Positions 29,127 to 37,006 of a stretch of 64,000 bases of DNA are shown here, piece by piece. Source of the stretch: Gilliamella sp. ESL0441 (lineage in GTDB: Bacteria; Pseudomonadota; Gammaproteobacteria; Enterobacterales; Orbaceae); contig NZ_CP048264.1 in the NCBI RefSeq assembly GCF_019469185.1, positions 2,666,001 to 2,730,000 of the forward strand. Reading direction: 5' to 3'. The first letter of the stretch is position 1. Every line of letters starts with the position of its first letter. The position numbers were made by a program, and so were the translations under genes. Below the pieces are notes generated by a model. The model was not told the origin of the DNA. It saw only the letters and a list, made by a program, of their open reading frames with translations, and ran no database searches.

Positions 29127-31271
29127 CTATTCACTATCTGTTTTCCAAAAAAAGAATGTCATCATATATAAAAAGTTATCCATAAAATGTCCACCATACT
29201 TATCGGTAATAATAAAAACCCTTTCATCTTGTTGACGCTTAATATCATTAAGTCTTGCTGCAAATTTTGCACTTTGCCATGGTGAAACGCGATCATCTTG
29301 TAATCCTACCGACACCATGACATTAGGATATTTAACACCTTCTTTTAAATTAAGATAGGCATCAATATTAATTAAATTTTCTAACTCATGTTTTTTAAAG
29401 GGTGAACCAAATTCCTCAAAATTAGCCATTCCTATTGGAATTTTATCTAATCGACTCATATTCAACATGCCAACCTTAATTGATGCAGCAGCAAAAAGAT
29501 CCGGACGTTTTATTAATGCCATACCTATAACAATACCGCCAGCACTATTTCCACTTATCACCAATTTAGAGGATTGAGTATAATGATAATGAATTAAGTA
29601 TTCAGCGCATTTTATAAAATCATTAATTGAATTTTGTTTTTTATAACCTGTACCATCATGATGCCATTTCGGACCTAATTCTCCCCCGCCTCTCACATGA
29701 GCTATAGCAATTATGCCACCTTTTTCAAGCCATATTAAACGTGAAGCATCATAATTGGGGAATTCACTTTCACCATAGGCACCATACACTGTTAACCAAG
29801 TTGGTGCACTACTATCAAATTTCATTCCTTTTTTATAAATGAGTGTTAATGGAATAAGCGTTCCATCATTTGATTTAACCCATTTTTGTTCAGATTCATA
29901 TTCTGAAAATAAAGCATGATCTGAATTTAAAATTTTAGAATCTTCAATTAACTGATTATTCGAATGATAACGAAATATTTTGGGTGGGCTAGTCCAACTT
30001 TGTTGCGTAAATAAAATCTCATCTTGATCTGAATTCGTAAATATAGCCGTTACTTCATTATTATTTGAAATAGGAATTGATTTGATATTATGAATATCTG
30101 AAAAAGGAATAGACACAAATTTTAATTGCTCAGAATCATGATAGGTGAGATAAATAGCATCTTTATTGGCGACAAAATTCGTTAATTCTCCATTTTGCCA
30201 TTCAATAATTTTTTCTTCTGACTGATTGATATCATTAAGATTAACCCGAAAAATACTATAGCCTGAATAATCATTATATTTAACCAAATATAACCAATTA
30301 TCTTTTATCAAAAAATCCGTAACATTCTCTTTTCTATCGATAATTTTATTCCAACTAACATTATTTTTATTAAGGTTCTCTCGAGGTAATTTGTATAAAT
30401 CAAGATTATAGCCTGATAATGAAGATGAAGAGCAAGCAATCGCCCAATTGGAAGAAAGTGATAAAGATGTATTTTGATCGGTTCTGGCGTTATAGTTTGA
30501 CAGCTGATCTTTACCAAAAATTACGATATCTTTTTTTGTATCAGAACCTAAGCGATGTAAATAAATTTCCTCGATTCCGGCTTTAATATTTTTGGCTTCA
30601 AATAAATTATTTCTATGGTAGAAAAAAGATAAATTATCCTCCGCCCACAATAAATTTGTGTCAGTAATGCCCGATAAGTTATCTGGAAGATGTGTTCGAG
30701 TTTTTAAATTAAACACTTTTATTGTAGAAATATTCGAACCATTTTCAGAAATACTATAAGCAATATATTGCCCATCATAAGAAGGATAGTAATCATAGAT
30801 ACCGTAACCAACAGGAGGATCAATCAATAGTGTTTCTTTACCAAAACGATCTTTCACAAAGAGACGATTATAAGGATGCTGAGCTGTTTGTTTAAAATAA
30901 AAAGAGTTATTACCTTGTAATCTAATTTGAAAAATTACTGGTTCAGCTGCATATTCAGTTAATTCTTCAAGTCGTTTTTTAATCGGAGCAAACCAATCCA
31001 ACTTTTCAAGAATATTGACTGAACGATCGGATTCAGATAATAACCAATTATGCGTTTTTTCTTGCTCAGTTTCCATCCAAGCATATTTATCAAACGCTTT
31101 CATTGGATCTAATTGAGTATCGCTATCTATTGCAAAGCAATTAAATACTATTATGAATAACAACAAGATAATAGAAATATTTTTATTAAGTATAATCGAT
31201 GGATATCTTCTATTTATTTTGTCTAATATTGATATATGAAATTCTAAATTTGATCTATTTTTTCCAATCAT
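29127..31271 (-). CDS. Prolyl oligopeptidase family serine peptidase (S9A)
   Basis: This 714-residue enzyme should cleave short peptides after proline. Its C-terminal alpha/beta hydrolase domain has nucleophile Ser576 in GNSAGG, acid Asp659/660 in QDDRVSP and His695 in GGHF; the upstream part (about residues 110-450) is a beta-propeller gate with repeated Tyr/Asp strands. A hydrophobic stretch at about residues 31-47 (ISIILLLFIIVFNCFAI) suggests export or membrane anchoring, unusual for the mostly cytosolic family. A later start would shorten the 30-residue leader. It borders the CDI region but has no visible link to it. Confidence 0.85.
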   Translation of the reverse strand: MIGKNRSNLEFHISILDKINRRYPSIILNKNISIILLLFIIVFNCFAIDSDTQLDPMKAFDKYAWMETEQEKTHNWLLSESDRSVNILEKLDWFAPIKKRLEELTEYAAEPVIFQIRLQGNNSFYFKQTAQHPYNRLFVKDRFGKETLLIDPPVGYGIYDYYPSYDGQYIAYSISENGSNISTIKVFNLKTRTHLPDNLSGITDTNLLWAEDNLSFFYHRNNLFEAKNIKAGIEEIYLHRLGSDTKKDIVIFGKDQLSNYNARTDQNTSLSLSSNWAIACSSSSLSGYNLDLYKLPRENLNKNNVSWNKIIDRKENVTDFLIKDNWLYLVKYNDYSGYSIFRVNLNDINQSEEKIIEWQNGELTNFVANKDAIYLTYHDSEQLKFVSIPFSDIHNIKSIPISNNNEVTAIFTNSDQDEILFTQQSWTSPPKIFRYHSNNQLIEDSKILNSDHALFSEYESEQKWVKSNDGTLIPLTLIYKKGMKFDSSAPTWLTVYGAYGESEFPNYDASRLIWLEKGGIIAIAHVRGGGELGPKWHHDGTGYKKQNSINDFIKCAEYLIHYHYTQSSKLVISGNSAGGIVIGMALIKRPDLFAAASIKVGMLNMSRLDKIPIGMANFEEFGSPFKKHELENLINIDAYLNLKEGVKYPNVMVSVGLQDDRVSPWQSAKFAARLNDIKRQQDERVFIITDKYGGHFMDNFLYMMTFFFWKTDSE

Positions 31272-31299
31272 TATTATTCATTACCAAACTTATCGTTAC

Positions 31300-31608
31300 C
31301 TAGCTTCGTTCATATTTGAACATACTTCTATCAAAAAGATAAGTGATATTAGATATATCGTTGTTTGAAACGAAATATAATTTAAGAATATTTACTAAAC
31401 AATTCAATTTTTCAATTTTGTCTAACGCTTTTTGCTTATCAAATATCTGTTTCAGCGGATTATTCGCATTCTCAGTATCCCGACTTAATTCATTGATAGC
31501 CTGTTTTTGCTGCTCTTTATTGCGGATGATTAACTCGCCTTTTTCTACCGCCGATTTTGTCGTGCTTAAGTCACTATCACTGTTTTGATAAGCCGTTGTC
31601 GGTGCCAT
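31300..31608 (-). pseudogene. Truncated CdiA pre-toxin fragment (most distal module)
   Basis: The first about 66 codons repeat the start of the pre-toxin region of cdiA (TAYQNSDSD, VEKGELIIRNKEQQKQ, NNPLKQIFDKQK) at 31411-31596, with a few substitutions. After DKIE the sequence diverges into an unrelated AT-rich 30-residue tail. The VENN motif and any toxin are missing. The 5' boundary (GGMAPTTAYQ) is the same as in the orphan module ending at 44424, and an IS256-type remnant abuts it. This is the farthest cdiA-derived piece from cdiA. Confidence 0.75.
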
Positions 31609-31624
31609 GCCTCCAGTACGGATA

Positions 31625-32121
31625 CTGATTGAAACAGCGTTAAATGAAGAAATGGCGCAGCTTATAGGTCATGAAAAACATCAGAAAAAACGAGGTAGTA
31701 ACACTCGAAATGATTATAGTAAAAAGACTGTTATAAGTGATGATGGTGAGTTATAGCTTGCCATTCCACGAGATAGAAAAAGCAGTTTTGAATCCCATTT
31801 TGAGGAGGTTTGGGATGATAAGCACCCGTATATTGGTCAATCATGACGCAGACATTGGGAAAATCTCAGCACCTTCTTTGTTTATCCAAACGATATTTGC
31901 AAAGCGATTTATACACTAATGCAATAGAGTCTTTAAATAGTGTTATTCGTCATGCTATCAAGAAACGTAAGGTTTTCCCGAACGATGACTCAGTTAAAAA
32001 GGTCATCTATTTAGCGATACAACAAGCTTCTAAAAAATGGACAATGCCTATCCAAAACTGGAAAAGTGCGATGAATCGATTTATTATAGAATTTGGTGAC
32101 AGAATGACTCGTCATCTCTAA
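31625..32121 (+). pseudogene. IS256-family (Mutator) transposase remnant
   Basis: The pieces match the ends of a Mutator-type transposase: LIETALNEEMAQLIGHE and LAIPRDRKSSFESHF from the N-terminal part, then FEEVWDDKHP, RRHWENLSTFFVYPNDI, TNAIESLNSVIRHA and WTMPIQNWKSAMNRF from the C-terminus. The central catalytic part, about 200 residues, is deleted. It also carries an in-frame TAG in the N-terminal piece, a TGA in place of the expected Trp before RRHWENL, and a one-base frameshift just before TNAIES. It is inactive. Terminal inverted repeats were not found by eye. Confidence 0.85.
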
Positions 32122-32202
32122 CTATCAAATAAACAAAATCTAGGATAGGGTCAAGCTAACTTAAGGGTTGGCTTTATGGTTTATTTTTATCGTTTTTTGA
32201 TA

Positions 32203-32556
32203 TTACTCTTCATATTCATATACTCCAAGAAAAAATACATTACTATTCTGTTTAACTTCTCCATCATATTTATATTTATAAACAGCAATTAAGGAATTAT
32301 AATTTTTTTCTTCACTTTTTATTTGGTTTATAAATGTTTCTGAATAAGAGATAGGTTCAATAAGATTTTCAACTGAAAGAAAATCTTCAGCACAATAAGC
32401 TTCTTGAAAATCTTGATCATAATAGTCTATTTTAAAATCTTTAGTGAATTGAGATCTAGGTAAATCTTCATTGTCTAGATATTCCATTAAAAGATAATTT
32501 TCTAATTGTTCATCATCTTGAAAATTACCAACCCAAATTGAAACATTGTTTTTCAT
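32203..32556 (-). CDS. Orphan immunity protein (Imm22/DUF4284-like)
   Basis: This is a 117-residue acidic protein beginning VSIWVGNFQDDEQLENYLLM and containing SQFTKDFKIDYYDQDFQEAY, a pattern I associate with the Imm22 (DUF4284) family of polymorphic toxin immunities. No membrane segment or signal. It would neutralise a cytoplasmic toxin. A short in-frame scrap of a toxin C-terminus lies directly upstream. It is the last immunity gene of the CDI array, next to the IS remnant. Confidence 0.65.
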   Translation of the reverse strand: MKNNVSIWVGNFQDDEQLENYLLMEYLDNEDLPRSQFTKDFKIDYYDQDFQEAYCAEDFLSVENLIEPISYSETFINQIKSEEKNYNSLIAVYKYKYDGEVKQNSNVFFLGVYEYEE

Positions 32557-32636
32557 AATTATTTTTTTACATGAGAATAATCCTGATGGTAGAGTATTTC
32601 TACCTCCTTTAAATCTATAGTCAGCCCAGTTATTTA
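32557..32636 (-). pseudogene. Toxin C-terminus scrap upstream of the Imm22-like gene
   Basis: Read on the minus strand this stretch gives NWADYRFKGGRNTLPSGLFS followed by CKK, in frame with the next immunity gene. The pattern looks like the end of a secreted toxin, whose stop may have been lost by a small indel. It begins exactly where the upstream 95-residue immunity gene ends, so it marks a module junction. Too short to name. Confidence 0.45.
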
Positions 32637-32921
32637 ATCTTCTTTTAAAAGTATTTCTATAAATTTTTTAATTGCATTATTTTGCTCTTGGAATTCAGAA
32701 GGATCCAACAAAAGATTCATTATTTGATCATCGACAACTAAATCATAAATATCAATCTCAAGCCAACCTTTCGACCAAAAATCAATACCTGCAATTTTAT
32801 TGTATCCTTCTATTACAACTCTTTCCAAAGAACCAAAATCTCCATTAGGAAATGAACTATAAGTTAATTTATATTCTTTTAACTTTGGTGCCAATTCCTT
32901 TTTGAAATAATTTATATTCAT
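32634..32921 (-). CDS. Orphan immunity-like protein, 95 residues
   Basis: This small soluble acidic protein (GSLERVVIEGYNKIAGIDFW, WLEIDIYDLVVDDQ) fits the size and composition of CDI immunity proteins. I do not recognise the family with confidence. It follows a toxin remnant (32934-33249) by 12 bases, the usual toxin-immunity spacing in this locus. It appears intact and so may still protect the cell against a toxin it no longer makes. Confidence 0.6.
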   Translation of the reverse strand: MNINYFKKELAPKLKEYKLTYSSFPNGDFGSLERVVIEGYNKIAGIDFWSKGWLEIDIYDLVVDDQIMNLLLDPSEFQEQNNAIKKFIEILLKED

Positions 32922-32933
32922 ATTTTTAACTTT

Positions 32934-33249
32934 CTATTTTTTGCCAACCACTTTAATATTACTAACATCTGGAGTCAAAGATCCTTTCTGTTTATTTAAA
33001 AGATATTTTTGTGAAGGTTTGGCGTCTGGACCAAGCATTTTATACAACCCATCTTTACCTCCTTGAATTAGGCTATGTTAATTATTTTTGTTTCACCCTG
33101 TTTTAAGAAAGAAGCAATATTATTGGCGCTCGTTCCCTCTCCAACATTAATCTCTTTTTCTTTTTTTACATGTTCACCAAATTTACTACTTTCGTTGGCT
33201 TTCTGATTGGTAGCCTGATTATCCAGTATTTTATCTTTAGTCTCTTTTG
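32934..33249 (-). pseudogene. Disrupted CdiA-CT toxin remnant
   Basis: The minus strand gives the conserved CT linker (KETKDKILDNQATNQKANES, then KFGEHVKKEKEINVGEGT), a short NIASFLKQGETKIINIA and a stop. In another frame there follow IQGGKDGLYKMLGPDAKPSQ and LTPDVSNIKVVGKK before the final TAG (32934-32936). So the linker and the toxin end are separated by a frameshift. The upstream edge at 33249 is fused within a base or two to a plus-strand SymE-like remnant. The toxin type is unknown. Confidence 0.65.
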
Positions 33250-33357
33250 ACCATTAAGGGGAGATGGCTAGAGCAATTTGGTTTTTATGTGGGCTACCCT
33301 GTTATTATTAAGATTGAACAGGGCAAGTTAGTTGTTGAACTTGTGATGCAGATCTAA
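33247..33357 (+). pseudogene. SymE-like toxin gene, 3' half only (copy A)
   Basis: Reads LTIKGRWLEQFGFYVGYPVI then IKIEQGKLVVELVMQI and a stop. This is the core of the SymE (AbrB/MazE-fold) family, whose E. coli member reads ITLKGQWLEAAGF. The N-terminal half is missing: the sequence changes abruptly at 33249 into the antisense of a CdiA-CT linker. It is the best preserved C-terminal half among the copies in this locus. Confidence 0.7.
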
Positions 33358-33370
33358 AAATAGGTAAGAA

Positions 33371-33397
33371 GAATCCCACTGGTTAAGGCGGGGATTC
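33371..33397. terminator. Stem-loop after SymE-like copy A
   Basis: GAATCCC pairs with GGGATTC 14 bases downstream of the copy A stop, before the CdiI remnant. Similar C-rich/G-rich hairpins follow other modules (41828-41845 and about 44825-44846), so it seems to be part of the repeated unit. Confidence 0.5.
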
Positions 33398-33449
33398 ATT
33401 AATTTTATAATTCATGATTTATAAATAACTAGATGCAAATTATTTACCA

Positions 33450-33753
33450 CTATAAATTCCGTAAAATGGATAGTATATGTAATAACCAATCTTTACATGA
33501 TGACCACTCATTCAGATAATAATAATTACAGTCAATATCATCTAATATAATTCTTTGTAATTCCTTTTCATTATATGAATGATTCGATCAACGATTGAAT
33601 TTCTTTTATCATTTCGTGTTGTTCTTCATTAGTTTCTGTCTTTTTATAGGACAACAAAGCTTCTTTAGCCCCACCAAAGATTTCTTCAAAATCTTGATTC
33701 AAATAACATCTCAAATAATAAGATAATGCAGGATATTTTTCTGTTGCAATCAT
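33450..33753 (-). pseudogene. CdiI_2-type immunity gene for an RNase A-like toxin, frameshifted
   Basis: The first 60 codons read MIATEKYPALSYYLRCYLNQ and continue to IQSLIESFI then stop. The next frame continues at once with NEKELQRIILDDIDCNYYYL and KDWLLHILSILRNL, so one extra base near 33573 splits a gene of about 100 codons. The pattern (short Tyr/Leu-rich start with YLNQDF, then an acidic helical end) resembles CdiI proteins that bind RNase A-like CdiA-CT toxins. Its start overlaps the toxin stop (ATGA). As it stands only a truncated protein would be made. Confidence 0.65.
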
Positions 33754-34004
33754 GGTGTTGGGTACCCCGTAATAATTCTATAACCAGTAGGCATTGAAGG
33801 ATCTCTAGCTATAATAATTCTAGCATTTGATACCTGAGTTGCACTAGTTTGACCTTTTGAAACACTAATACCTATTGTCGATGATGATTTATAGTTGATC
33901 TCTAAATAGCATTTTTGGCTTCCTGATAAATAGTCATTTATCTTAGATTGATTTGCATCAATCGCTTTGCTTGTAATAGCTTCAGCTGTCACTCTGTCTG
34001 TAAA
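33750..34004 (-). pseudogene. RNase A-like CdiA-CT toxin, C-terminal fragment
   Basis: The sequence FTDRVTAEAITSKAIDANQS, KINDYLSG and the end IIIARDPSMPTGYRIITGYP matches the C-terminal two thirds of the RNase A-superfamily CdiA-CT domain known from Yersinia and E. coli, which ends in an RDPS-PTGYRI-TAYP pattern. The N-terminal part with the first catalytic His is missing. The break at about 34004 joins the tail of a plus-strand SymE-like copy (AAGTAGATCGCATAATC). An internal GTG at 33992 could start an 80-residue product, unlikely to be active. Confidence 0.7.
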
Positions 34005-34094
34005 GTAGATCGCATAATCAATAGATGATTAACCCAGTTCTATGACAGAAATCTCAGATATAAAAATCTCTGTTTTTACGCTCTTTTTTGTTAA

Positions 34095-34472
34095 CTATAA
34101 AGATAATAATTTTTGGATCAACTTTTCATCTTTTTTTTGAAAAACGACTTCAAGATCATGTTGATCATTTTGTTTCCAATCTAAAACAGAACTGTTTAAA
34201 ATCTCTAAGTAGATCTGCAAATCACGCTCATCTATTTTGGGTATATTATCATGAGCTATAACTATTTTTGATTCAGATAGCCAATTAAAATCAGTTAAAC
34301 AATCTTCTAATGCATTCCAATTAAAACCAAAATAACCAGGGAACCATAATAAATAGTAGATAGACTTCAATAATTCATCTGTCGATGCAATTGTAGGATC
34401 TATCCTTGCAAAAAAAACTTCTGCAGTATTATAAGATGCAGAACCTTCAATAAACTTAAAATTTAACCCCAT
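34095..34472 (-). CDS. Barstar-like ribonuclease inhibitor (orphan immunity)
   Basis: The 125-residue protein carries the barstar fold signature: LLKSIYYLLWFPGYFGFNWN, ALEDCLTDFNWL, IVIAHDNIP and a C-terminal EVVFQKKDEK. Barstar binds barnase-type RNases in the cytoplasm. The match is confirmed by context: the 34 codons just upstream read like the C-terminus of a barnase. The gene is intact while its toxin is reduced to a scrap, as for most modules here. Confidence 0.85.
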   Translation of the reverse strand: MGLNFKFIEGSASYNTAEVFFARIDPTIASTDELLKSIYYLLWFPGYFGFNWNALEDCLTDFNWLSESKIVIAHDNIPKIDERDLQIYLEILNSSVLDWKQNDQHDLEVVFQKKDEKLIQKLLSL

Positions 34473-34480
34473 TTTTATTC

Positions 34481-34583
34481 CTATTTAATTCTAATGAACG
34501 TTTTATAATGATCATTTGTATAATATATTTCCTTTTTTTTCTCTTATTATTCTGTCTAAAGATAATTTCTTTAGTTCATAAAG
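34481..34583 (-). pseudogene. Barnase-type RNase toxin, C-terminal scrap
   Basis: Reads LYELKKLSLDRIIREKKEIY then YTNDHYKTFIRIK and stop. Barnase-family enzymes end with R-I-hydrophobic, YYT, and DHY-x-TF with the catalytic His in DHY, all visible here. Nine bases separate its stop from the barstar start. Upstream sequence shows no further barnase motif, so the gene is truncated at its 5' end. Confidence 0.7.
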
Positions 34584-34623
34584 ATAGCTTACTAAGCTGA
34601 AGTGATTTGAGTAAAGATTCACA

Positions 34624-35178
34624 CTATGATAGAAATTGTAATGATGAACTATATCTTTTCACCTCATTAACAATAATAGCCAATTCCTTTTTAGAAATAA
34701 TTATCTGTTTAATATCTGGTTTTTCTATATATTGCCAATATCGATCACCTTTATTGTCCTCTTTAAGTTCATTATATTTAGCACCAAGAATTTTTATCAT
34801 ATCGTCATTTGAAACTGCAAAGACAATGAAACCTGAATCATTAATATTTTCTGTTGAAGCTTGATAACAATAGTTTTGATTAAAATTACTAGCTTCTTCA
34901 AAACCTATAGCTTCTGGTGAAATCATTCCTAACATTACTCTAAAAGCATCAGAAATATTCATATTAAATAATTTTTTATTTTCAGGATAAGAAATTAGAG
35001 CGTTAGATCTATCAATTAAAGAAGATATATCGACCCAAAGAGTTGATGTTTTTAATTTATCTGGAAAAAAGTAGCCATCAATACAAAAATGAAAAAGACC
35101 GTTTTTAAAACTGTCATTACTCCATTCTGGAATATTCTCTATAATAATTGCAAAACGATACGGGTCACCAAAAATCAT
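34624..35178 (-). CDS. Orphan immunity protein, Imm42-like
   Basis: The 184-residue protein opens MIFGDPYRFAIIIENIPEWS and NGLFHFCIDGYFFPD, the pattern of the Imm42 family of polymorphic toxin immunities. It starts one base after the stop of a toxin remnant, the tight spacing seen elsewhere. No membrane segment, so a cytoplasmic target is expected. Apparently intact. Confidence 0.7.
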   Translation of the reverse strand: MIFGDPYRFAIIIENIPEWSNDSFKNGLFHFCIDGYFFPDKLKTSTLWVDISSLIDRSNALISYPENKKLFNMNISDAFRVMLGMISPEAIGFEEASNFNQNYCYQASTENINDSGFIVFAVSNDDMIKILGAKYNELKEDNKGDRYWQYIEKPDIKQIIISKKELAIIVNEVKRYSSSLQFLS

Positions 35179-35179
35179 T

Positions 35180-35316
35180 CTATTTTCCCTTTACTCCTAA
35201 TTGTTTCTTGATACCATTTGGAATATCATTTTTATTTAGTGGATTTTTTTATCTCCAGTGATACCAGACCAGTTATATACACCATTATTACTTGGTGAAT
35301 ATCTCCTTCTGAGTCT
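35180..35316 (-). pseudogene. Toxin remnant paired with the Imm42-like gene
   Basis: The minus strand gives YSPSNNGVYNWSGITGDKK and, after a frameshift in an A-rich run, PLNKNDIPNGIKKQLGVKGK and a stop. This looks like the last 40-45 residues of a CdiA-CT toxin. The upstream edge joins a SymE-like plus-strand scrap near 35320. Toxin class unknown. Confidence 0.55.
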
Positions 35317-35333
35317 ATCCCATAACGATAACC

Positions 35334-35393
35334 GAACAATTCTTCACCATCACCACTAAAAAAGGCAAACTGATTATTGAACTTGCGAAATAG
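35334..35393 (+). pseudogene. SymE-like remnant, C-terminal 20 codons (copy C)
   Basis: Reads EQFFTITTKKGKLIIELAK and a TAG stop followed by ATCGCATAATC, the same 3' flank as the tail at about 34005. It is the very end of a SymE-like gene with an internal deletion. It sits between a toxin remnant and the terminator of the next immunity gene. Confidence 0.6.
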
Positions 35394-35445
35394 ATCGCAT
35401 AATCGGTAAATAGTTAATCCAGTTCTGCGATAGAGATGACCGGTA

Positions 35446-35472
35446 TAAAAAATCCCAGTTTTTACACTGGGA
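35446..35472 (-). terminator. Rho-independent terminator after the 106-residue immunity gene
   Basis: ATCCCAGT pairs perfectly with ACTGGGAT around a 5-base loop, and on the minus strand the stem is followed by a T run. It lies 18 bases downstream of the immunity stop at 35490. A near copy is found at 36636-36662 after the paralogous gene. Confidence 0.88.
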
Positions 35473-35489
35473 TCTTAATTCAGTAAATA

Positions 35490-35810
35490 CTAAAAATCAG
35501 ACCATTCCGAGTATTCTATATCTTCAGGTGTTAATTCGGTGAAACCATCTTGTTTTAAGATTTCATTAAAGTAATTTATTGTATCCTCTAATGTTTCTTC
35601 AATAGTACCTCCCCAACCAATAGCACCTTCCGGACTACCATCAAATTTCCTTTTTATTCGCAAATCCGTTGATCCCGTAAATCCCCCTGATTGATCTTCA
35701 TAGATTTTAATTTTCATTTTTGCATATGGTAAAATAGGCATCCAAATAACAAATTCTGCAACACTTTTCTCAATTTTTACCACATTATCAATAGCTAAAT
35801 CATGCCACAT
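35490..35810 (-). CDS. Orphan immunity protein, paralogue of 36679-36996
   Basis: The 106-residue protein begins MWHDLAIDNVVKIEKSVAEF and has VIWMPILPYAKMKIKIYEDQ, a Gly-rich TGSTDLRIKRKFDGSPEGAI and an acidic end (LTPEDIEYSEWSDF). It is clearly homologous over its full length to the next immunity gene upstream, differing mainly in the centre. Its start lies inside the end of a toxin pseudogene. It is intact although its toxin partner has lost its front and gained an amber codon. Confidence 0.75.
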   Translation of the reverse strand: MWHDLAIDNVVKIEKSVAEFVIWMPILPYAKMKIKIYEDQSGGFTGSTDLRIKRKFDGSPEGAIGWGGTIEETLEDTINYFNEILKQDGFTELTPEDIEYSEWSDF

Positions 35811-36165
35811 GTTTCATGTTCCTTTGCTGTTTACCAAATGAGATAATTTTATCACCTAATTTATCTAAATATTTTCCATTTTTATAATATCTAATCACAC
35901 CAGGAGTAGGATTGTTAAGTTTTACTGTTCTAGCTCCTCTTAGATTTTTAGCAAATTCTGTTGCTTTACGAAGATTTTGCTTAATATTCTCAGCACCAAC
36001 TTCTTTGCCATGTTTATTAAAATGATAGTCTAATGACCCTTCGGGTGAATCAAAACTACCTTTGTCCTAAGATTTATCTTTATCATCGTCATCATCAGAC
36101 GATAAACTTGTTCCTCCACTAACAGTATCCGAGCCACTTTGAGTATCAGCTGACACCTGACTATC
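35800..36165 (-). pseudogene. Truncated CdiA-CT toxin, paralogue of the 37007 module
   Basis: The minus strand reads a Gly/Ser/Asp-rich linker, then KGSFDSPEGSLDYHFNKHGK, EVGAENIKQNLRKATEFAKN, VIRYYKNGKYLDKLGDKIIS and FGKQ with a short extension overlapping the next immunity gene. It is homologous to the last about 120 residues of the orphan module at 37007 but has TAG in place of the Trp codon before DKGSFD, and the pre-toxin part is absent. A second, diverged allele of the same toxin family. Confidence 0.75.
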
Positions 36166-36423
36166 TCAAGTTACTATTTGATTTACTCGCTAAATTATGA
36201 AATTCAACATAAATTTAATAAGTTTTTAGTACTTCATTTCCGAAGTTACTATCTCCCATCGGATCAATTAATGCAAAAACCGTTAGACTGATTAAAAAAG
36301 ATTCGGGTTGAGCAATATTTAATCGCCTTCCAACTAGTACATCTACTCTTGTAATTGTTACTGGTTACCCCTGTGTTTCTGGTTGAAGAACTCGCCAACC
36401 AATCATAGCTGCTTGAGCCAAAA
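36166..36423. other. Unassigned spacer between module relics
   Basis: About 260 bases joining a truncated toxin to a SymE-like remnant. Both strands are interrupted by stops; the one 61-codon minus-strand frame (36264-36449) overlaps the SymE-like remnant and has no homologue I recognise. I see no gene, hairpin or promoter that I can support. Confidence 0.4.
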
Positions 36424-36624
36424 AGCAGTAAAACCCAAAACAGAGCCACTAAAGATGAACCACGCCATTACACCGTTGGCTATTGCCCTAACCTTGGTAA
36501 AGGCATTCCTGCTCCACAGCACACCATTAAAGGCAACTAGCTGAATGAACTCGGATTCACCACAATACTACTCGTCACCATTTCAGCTAAAAAAGATAAG
36601 TTTATTGTTAAACTTTCTAAGTAG
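36424..36624 (+). pseudogene. SymE-like gene with amber codon (copy D)
   Basis: Reads SSKTQNRATKDEPRHYTVGY, CPNLGKGIPAPQHTIKGN, a TAG where Trp is expected, then LNELGFTTILLVTISAKKDK and FIVKLSK with a stop. It covers most of a SymE-like protein but is more diverged than the other copies. The stop is followed by ATCGCAGA, the shared 3' flank. Convergent with the immunity gene at 36679. Confidence 0.65.
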
Positions 36625-36635
36625 ATCGCAGATAT

Positions 36636-36662
36636 AAAAATCCCAGTTTTTTATGCTGGGAT
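36636..36662 (-). terminator. Rho-independent terminator after the 105-residue immunity gene
   Basis: ATCCCAG pairs with CTGGGAT around a 9-base loop, with A-rich DNA giving a T run on the minus strand. It begins 17 bases after the immunity stop. It is a near duplicate of the hairpin at 35446-35472. Confidence 0.85.
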
Positions 36663-36678
36663 CTTAATTCTGTAAATA

Positions 36679-36996
36679 CTAAAAATCAGACCATTCCGAG
36701 TATTCTATATCTTCAGGGGTTAACTCCTCAAAACCATCTTCTTTTATCTTTTCATTAAAGTTTTTAATTGTATTTTCTAAAGCTGCTTCAATAGTTTCAC
36801 CATCACCTAAAGCATTTTCAGGACAACCATCAAATTTTCTCTTTATAGCTAGATCTGATATTCCTGTGTAACCGCCTTCTGCATGTTCTCTAATTTTTAT
36901 TTTCATTTTTGCATAAGGTAAAATAGGCATCCAAATAATAAATTCAGCAACAACTTTTTCAAGTTCTACGCCATCTAATTTCAAATTACGCCACAT
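36679..36996 (-). CDS. Orphan immunity protein for the 37007 toxin module
   Basis: This protein of 105 residues starts MWRNLKLDGVELEKVVAEFI; ATG 36996 is chosen over an upstream ATG at 37020 because AGGAAA lies upstream and the paralogue at 35490 begins at the same place. The core WMPILPYAKMKIKIREHAEG and the end LTPEDIEYSEWSDF are nearly identical to that paralogue. It follows the toxin stop by 10 bases. The two genes are alleles of one immunity family of unknown fold. Confidence 0.78.
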   Translation of the reverse strand: MWRNLKLDGVELEKVVAEFIIWMPILPYAKMKIKIREHAEGGYTGISDLAIKRKFDGCPENALGDGETIEAALENTIKNFNEKIKEDGFEELTPEDIEYSEWSDF

Positions 36997-37006
36997 ATAT
37001 GTTTTC

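Noticed and set aside
36264..36449. 61-codon minus-strand frame rich in Ser and Trp
   Set aside because: It overlaps a SymE-like relic in antisense, has no ribosome site and no recognisable homology; more likely chance.
36424..36624. Possible amber readthrough making a functional SymE-like protein
   Set aside because: Other genes here, such as the YiiX-like gene, use TAG as a true stop, and most other copies are broken by different lesions, so decay is the simpler reading.
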